This document shows, piece after piece, positions 58,420 through 64,000 of a stretch of DNA of 64,000 nucleotides (position 1 is its first letter; each line of letters opens with the position of its first letter). The position numbers and the translations under genes were made by a program. Source of the stretch: Epiperipatus broadwayi (Eukaryota; Onychophora; Udeonychophora; Euonychophora; Peripatidae); contig JAQFVV010000001.1 of assembly GCA_028023455.1 (NCBI GenBank), forward strand, positions 27,594,306 to 27,658,305. The letters are read 5' to 3'. The notes below the pieces were generated by a model. That model did no database searches. It saw only the letters and a list, made by a program, of their open reading frames with translations, and was not told the origin of the DNA.

Positions 58420-59348
58420 TACCAAATGCAAATAATTGTGGTTTATGTCTCAACAAAAATTATTGCGATTAAAAAAATAAAGAATTTTTATATAGCTGCA
58501 CAAAAAGCTTATGATTACATTTTACAATTGCCACAGGAGATTTTAATACAGCAATTAAAAAACAATTTAAAGATGAAAGTGATGTGTGTAAATTTAACTA
58601 TGTCAACTCAAATGAGAAAAAGTACAGATTCTGGAATTTGAAGAAAAAAATATTACGAATTCTAGTTTTGAGAAAAATACTAAACGAAAATGGACATGGA
58701 AACATCTAAATGAAGATACAGTAGAATTGGTTATATTTTAACAGAATTTTTTTTTAGTATTGTAATCATTTCAAAAGATTAAACACTAAGAGTAGTTGTC
58801 GATTAAGGAAATATGTGTTAATAAAAATTTAGAGAGATAAAACTAATAAAAAAGACAGTATTAATAGTTGATAATCTTAATTTTCAAAAACACTCGAATA
58901 AATTTAAACTAGAAGTTGCAAATCTAAAATATTGACAGACTATGAAGATGGTTCAGATTTGACAGACATCATTAAAAAGATAATTAGTATTCTATTGCGA
59001 AGTGCAAGAAATATAGAGGGTAAAATGAAGCAGCAATTCACCAATAAATTTCTAGAGACTAAACAATGTAAAAAAAGTAAATATGCAATTTTAAAAAATA
59101 ATTCATTAAAAGGAATTGAATATATATAGTGATTTGTAAAAAGGTGCGAAGAGGTATTAAAAGTAGTATAAATATATATATATATCTGTGAATTAGGAAA
59201 GAAATTAGAAAAGAGAATAAAAATCTCAACAGTGTAAACATCTTTTTGTAACTAGAAGAAAAGCAAATTCAGCAAAAAGAATAAAATGTAAAATTATTAT
59301 TTAAAAAAAAAAATATCGTCAAATTAGGGAGGAATTTTCTAAAAATTG

Positions 59349-59418
<70 letters not shown>

Positions 59419-60700
59419 TTGGTAATTACTACAGCCTCTGAATCATCTTGTTATTTCAAATGAAGAGGTAAGACAAACAAATGAGTCTATGAAGTAGGAG
59501 GAAACTAAGAGATAATAAAATTATTACTGTTATCTTATAAGAAGTATATGTAAGATTAGAAAAATTGTTGGCAAAACGATATAGTTAACTTTTACGTGAT
59601 AAAGTATATCAGATCATTGAAAGAATACAAATGTAATACCGATGTTTAAGAAAGGTGAAAAAATATATTAAACATTACAGAATACTGCCTATAGCAAACC
59701 ATGGATTCTAACATGAACATACTGGATTTAAAAGATGTGTTGATTCAATGGATCATATCCAATTATTTAAGAAAAGATTAATAAATATGAGCTGTTATTA
59801 TATCTTGGAAATTTAATTATATAATTTTTACAGTAATTAATACATTAGACCATCTACATATAGATTTAAGACGTCATATTCATAAAAAATATTAATTAAG
59901 CAGCAGCAACAGTGATTAGATTACATGATGACATTTAAAAGGTTAACATTGAGAATAGTGTATAACAGGTAATTTCATATCCCCAAATTTTTAAAGTAGT
60001 TTTACAAAAACTACTTTCCAAATTATTACGGGAAGCTAAGGAAGTAAAAATATATTGAGATTATATTGATGTTTTTGCAAATAATATTTCAGATCTTTAA
60101 GCAATGTTGCAAGAATTATCAGATGAAAATAGAAAAATAGGACCAAAGACAAACTCTAAAAATTACTAAAGTAATGTTCAAAAGAAGATTAAAAGATTGT
60201 TAATTATGAAATAGACAAAGATTGCAAATACCTTGGTCAGATTATTAATATAGACGAAAACATATTGGATAAAATTAATTATTGAATAAAGTACATAGGG
60301 ATAAAAAAAGAAAAGTTATTATACATAGGTTTTACCATTTCTTATTTACAAATCTTAAAACGTTGACTTAAAAAAGAAATACAAAAAATTCAGACCACTG
60401 AACAAAGTATGGATAAATGTATGTTGGAAGTAACAAGAAAGAATCTAAATTGAAATATTTGGTTCAGAAATGAAATGGGTATTAGGGATTAATATAATTG
60501 AAAGAATTAAGAAACTGAACTGGAGCTATCAGCATGCTGGATGTTTAGCTAGGAGATTTTATAATACATGAATAATTGCAATCTTAAATTGGATCTTAAG
60601 AAATTGTAAAAAATAATGTAAAGACGATATCGAAGAAATTGGATTAAATTACAGAAATCTTCATTCTGTAATGAACTGGATTAAAAATTATAATGACATA
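58420..60700 (+). pseudogene. Near-complete RTE-type LINE, decayed
   Basis: Plus strand. The endonuclease end starts with VVYVSTKIIAIKKIKNFYIA (58440-58500), matching the VYAPTxxAxxxEKxxFYxxL block of RTE endonucleases. The RT has EHTGFKRCVDSMDHIQLF near 59715-59770 (QAGFRxxxSTxDHI block), YIDVFANNISDL near 60060 (FADDIVLFANN with the catalytic pair damaged) and AMLQELSDENRKIGPKTNSK. The C-terminus has CMLEVTRKN (60420-60445) and LNWSYQHAGCLAR (60520-60560). Many stops. A (TAA)n microsatellite (59350-59417) interrupts it. It ends near a (CA)n run at 60710-60725. Confidence 0.8.
59350..59417. repeat. (TAA)n microsatellite inside the RTE relic
   Basis: 68 bp of TAA/AAT repeats between the endonuclease and RT parts of the LINE. 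Confidence 0.95.
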
Positions 60701-60729
60701 TAAAAACCCACGCGCACACACACACAAAA

Positions 60730-61700
60730 TTTGTGTAACATTCATATGTAGATGCATATACATATTGTTATGGCACTAAAAAAAATATTCAAATATACAC
60801 TTTTTATAAGATTCTAATTTTTTTATATTTTACTCACTACTTATTCCAATTAGTGTACTGATAAATAAATTTGAAGTTGTAAAATTCTTGGATGGAGTAA
60901 AAATCGATTATCTAGAAAATTTATTTTGGAATAATTAAACCAATTATAAAATCTCCCCTTCCCCCAATGATACAAAAAAATTTAATTTATTAAAAAACAG
61001 ATCTAACAGCTAACTGAATGTTTATTTGAAAATTGGTGTAGTAGCTTTGCTGCTTTAAATTATTATTTTATGGCTATCATTAGTAGTATTAATGTAGAGT
61101 TTTTTAAAATGCCACAACCAGAGAATATTAATTTAAAAAAATCAGAGTACATCAATATTTTTAATTCTTTGTAAACTTGTTTTCGCAGCATTTATAAGAT
61201 TAGGAGAAAAATTTTGGAAAAATACAAAATTTGAATTTTGAGTAGTTTATTAAATATTTCTGCATTATTTTTACATAATAATTATTTAAATAGAAGTTAG
61301 CAAATTTGATTGTAAGTTAACAAAGAAAACTACAGAGAGTGAGATGACATTAATAACATGTCATTACCTGTCATTATGACATTATGATTGGTTCTTTTGA
61401 GATATTGTAAATTTATAAAGCTATTTTAATATTTTAAAGCAGAAGTTTATAAATTTATTGGAAATTACCATTTATTCATTTATATTTTAAAAATAAATTT
61501 CTATCAAAAAATATTTCATTGATTTTCTGGAATAACTCACTGAAACTGTTTTCTTATCTATTATTGAGAGACAAAAATATCCTTTGTTCTTGTTATGAAA
61601 TCATTTTTTCAATATTTGTAAAGTTCAAATATGATTGTTTACAGAACAATTTTAAAATAGTTTTTTTTTCCTTTTGATTGTAAACAGTTCAGAACTTTAA
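60730..61700. other. A/T-rich non-coding stretch
   Basis: No gene or repeat recognised, apart from a TGACATTA/TGTCATTACC doublet near 61345-61380. Confidence 0.45.
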
Positions 61701-61716
61701 TATTGAGTTTTGCCAA

Positions 61717-61843
61717 ACATTGATGTTCTAGTGGTTAGCATAGCTTTCTTCCAAGCAGCTGGCCTAGGTTCGCTTCCGTCAACGCATTTGACATTCAGCC
61801 ATAAGCAACATTTATGAAATGATAAAAAAAAAAACAAGTTTCT
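61717..61843 (+). mobile_element. tRNA-Gly(UCC)-derived SINE-like unit
   Basis: 61717-61786 follows the animal tRNA-Gly(UCC) sequence closely. TAGTGGTTAGCATAGC is the D arm and A box. CTTCCAA is the anticodon loop with U33 and the TCC anticodon. GGTTCGCTTCC is the B box, and CAACGCA is the 3' acceptor strand. The 5' acceptor strand is mutated (ATTGA) and two bases of the T stem are missing. A roughly 45-bp unrelated segment and an A11 run (about 61826-61836) follow, as in tRNA-derived SINEs. A simple tRNA pseudogene is the alternative. Confidence 0.6.
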
Positions 61844-61849
61844 AAATAT

Positions 61850-64000
61850 CACACATTGTATTGAATGTTTTCTGCTCAAATAGCTGGCATACAATTATTC
61901 CAGTATTTGTCTCAAGGCTTTGTAACTTGAAACTATTAACTATTGGTGGATGTTTTTTTAATGATAAAATAATCATAATATAAATTTTGTACAATTTTAT
62001 TTATATTTTGCTCCCAAAATGTAACATTCCAGAAGTAATTAATGACCATTGGGATATATTGTGTTACTAAACTAATATTTAAATATGCTTACATTTACAG
62101 TACATTCTGGAGTAAAAATAATTTTATAATTATTTTTTTGAAGATGGAAAAAAAGATCTGAATATTTTTACTTATTTATAAATTAATGCATTTTTCCTGC
62201 CATTCGTACAATCAAATTAATTAAGTACATTATTAATAAAAATTGGTCTTTGTTTTATTATTAAGTTTATGCAATAAAATGGTTACTAATAAAATGATAT
62301 TCTGTGCATAAATATGTCGATGTATTACAAATAAGACAATGGCTACTTACAGTTGACAGTTTAAAAGTATGTATTATTTTTTACATATGTGTGGTTAAGT
62401 TATCAATAATACTTTCTAATATTGTTGCTACCGCTATGGCATTTATATCAAAGTTATTAAAATTGAATATATATTTAAGTAAATAGCAATGAATGAAAAC
62501 TAAATCAGACGTATGATAATAAAGATCAAAACATAGAACCTCTTCTTATCTTGCATGATTATTATAAGGAAAAATGAAAAACAGTTCCAGAACAGTTTAA
62601 ATTTCAGCATCCAAAAATGATTATAATAGACAGGTGAGGAAAATATTACTCCTAGACGAACCACTCTAATAATCTAAATATATATATATATTAGTGTTTT
62701 CTCGGTAATTTTCGTTTTACTATTACTGAATTAAAAAAAAAACAGTAATAAAAACAAAAGTGTCCATTGTTATTTAAAAGTCAACTAAATAATCAACTTA
62801 ATAAATTACTTTCATCGTCTGATGTGCTTATGCGTAATTAGGACTACAATAATAACAATAAAAAAGCCTTAAAACAATTTTATGCATTAAATATTCAAAT
62901 TATAAAGTAAAATTAACTTTACTTTAAATAAAACCTTAATTTTAATAAAACTTTATTTGCTGACTAAAATAACACTAGTCAACATAATAATTATAATTTA
63001 TGCACTGACGTATATTTTTTTTAAGTAATAAAACTATTACAATAATTGTTAAAATCTTGTGTTTTATAATTAATTAATATCGACAAACTAAATTTAGATT
63101 ATCGTTTTGGTAAAAAGAAATGATGAATACTGATTCTAAGAGATTACCAGATTATAAACAATGCTTAGATAGTTTTGTTTACCAGGATGCGAAAAAGTTT
63201 ACGCCGTATTAATTACTGGGAATATGGTCAAGTTTATAATTAATTTGATAATCTATGTAAGAAGCTAAAGTGAAACAATGTAAAAATATTTAATGGGATG
63301 ATTATTTGCATTAGCTTTTATTAATAAGATCCATGTTTTTGTAAGTTTGAAAAAAATGCTGATTGCATACTTAATTAAATGAAACTTTATTTATTCTAAA
63401 AACGTATTCTCTATCAGGTATTACTTAGTAAAGGACAGGTTATAATAATTCAAATGTTTGATAACAGATTACAACACATCTTTTATCTGAATAAAATTAT
63501 TTTTAGAAATATAATCTATTAATGTTACCTGGGTATCATAGTGTCTCCGGAGTTTTGGATTTATATGTGAATTTATTTACTGCTGTCACTTGAATTCATC
63601 ATTTGAAACTATGTATTATGTTTTCCCCCATTTATTTCAGATTTGCTTTTTGATAAATGGATCAATTCAAGTTAAATGTTCGTCACTATATCTATGTAAA
63701 TTATCAACTGACTTTTTATTTTATTTCTAATACCATTCGATTGAGAATGGTTTGAACTAAAACACATTTAGTAATGAGATTATTGTTTGTAAAGTGAATT
63801 GATATTTATTTTTAAACCTTTATTAACAAGGTATTTGACAAGTGAATTTAATATTAGTGATGTACTTTAATTTATTATATCTAATTAGCACCATATATCA
63901 ATAAATAAAGTGTTTTTGTGTTAAACAGTGTATTATTTTGTTTATTATTTAATACCCATTACATCAAATATCTGTAAAAATGTTAACATATTTATATATA
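61850..64000. other. A/T-rich non-coding stretch
   Basis: On the minus strand a donor-like CCAG|GTAACA near 63531 follows a short open segment (INPKLRRHYDTQ), a possible exon edge without a partner. Nothing else supportable. Confidence 0.4.

Noticed and set aside
61697-61894. 65-codon minus-strand frame
   Set aside because: It is antisense to the tRNA-Gly-derived unit.

Overview
This window is strongly A/T-rich eukaryotic DNA, roughly three quarters A+T by eye. It has long gene-free stretches, microsatellites, spliceosomal intron signals (GT..AG with pyrimidine tracts) and AATAAA polyadenylation signals. The transposon mix (RTE-type and L1/Tx1-type LINEs, a Penelope-like element with a GIY-YIG domain, piggyBac and TA-target DNA transposon relics, foldback MITEs, tRNA-derived sequences) plus an intronless rhodopsin-like GPCR point to an invertebrate animal with a compositionally extreme, repeat-rich genome. 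I cannot name the species or phylum from the sequence.

Layout. 1-5 kb: A/T-rich DNA with a tandem duplication (2.0-2.3 kb) and a foldback repeat cluster (2.6-3.8 kb). 5.8-14.1 kb: five phase-compatible coding exons of one minus-strand host gene of unknown identity. Its introns carry a 301-bp tandem duplication, an old interspersed repeat, and just upstream of the first visible exon a TA-flanked TIR transposon (14.2-15.1 kb). 15.4-16.0 kb: plus-strand piggyBac relic. 16.3-27.8 kb: mostly non-coding, with a class-II tRNA-like sequence, two speculative plus-strand exons and a hammerhead-like motif.

27.8-37.0 kb is the most interesting region. Two different LINE families, called A and B here, lie head-to-tail on the minus strand. 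Each is bounded by (TAC)n/(GTA)n trinucleotide arrays instead of poly(A). A has ORF1 (gag-like, two zinc motifs) and ORF2 (apurinic-type endonuclease, reverse transcriptase, C-terminal Cys/His motif), frameshifted and crossed by a 36-N gap. B has only ORF1. Both begin with AAGATGGC next to the triplet array, place the ORF1 start about 180 bp downstream, and end with AATAAA just before the triplet tail. This suggests L1/Tx1-like LINEs that insert into, or prime from, (TAC)n microsatellites, plus an ORF1-only relative.

38-47 kb: a possible TATA promoter with a small ORF, LTR-like direct repeats, a Penelope-like element and degraded RTE LINE pieces. 48-52 kb: tandem duplications, microsatellites and a second relic of the TIR transposon. 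52.1-53.1 kb: the only intact sizeable gene, a divergent 7TM receptor. 54.8-60.7 kb: two degraded near-complete RTE LINEs in opposite orientations, one split by a palindromic TTAA MITE. 61.7 kb: a tRNA-Gly-derived SINE-like unit. The remainder is featureless A/T-rich DNA.

Apart from the GPCR and the multi-exon gene, the coding signals are mobile-element genes at different stages of decay.
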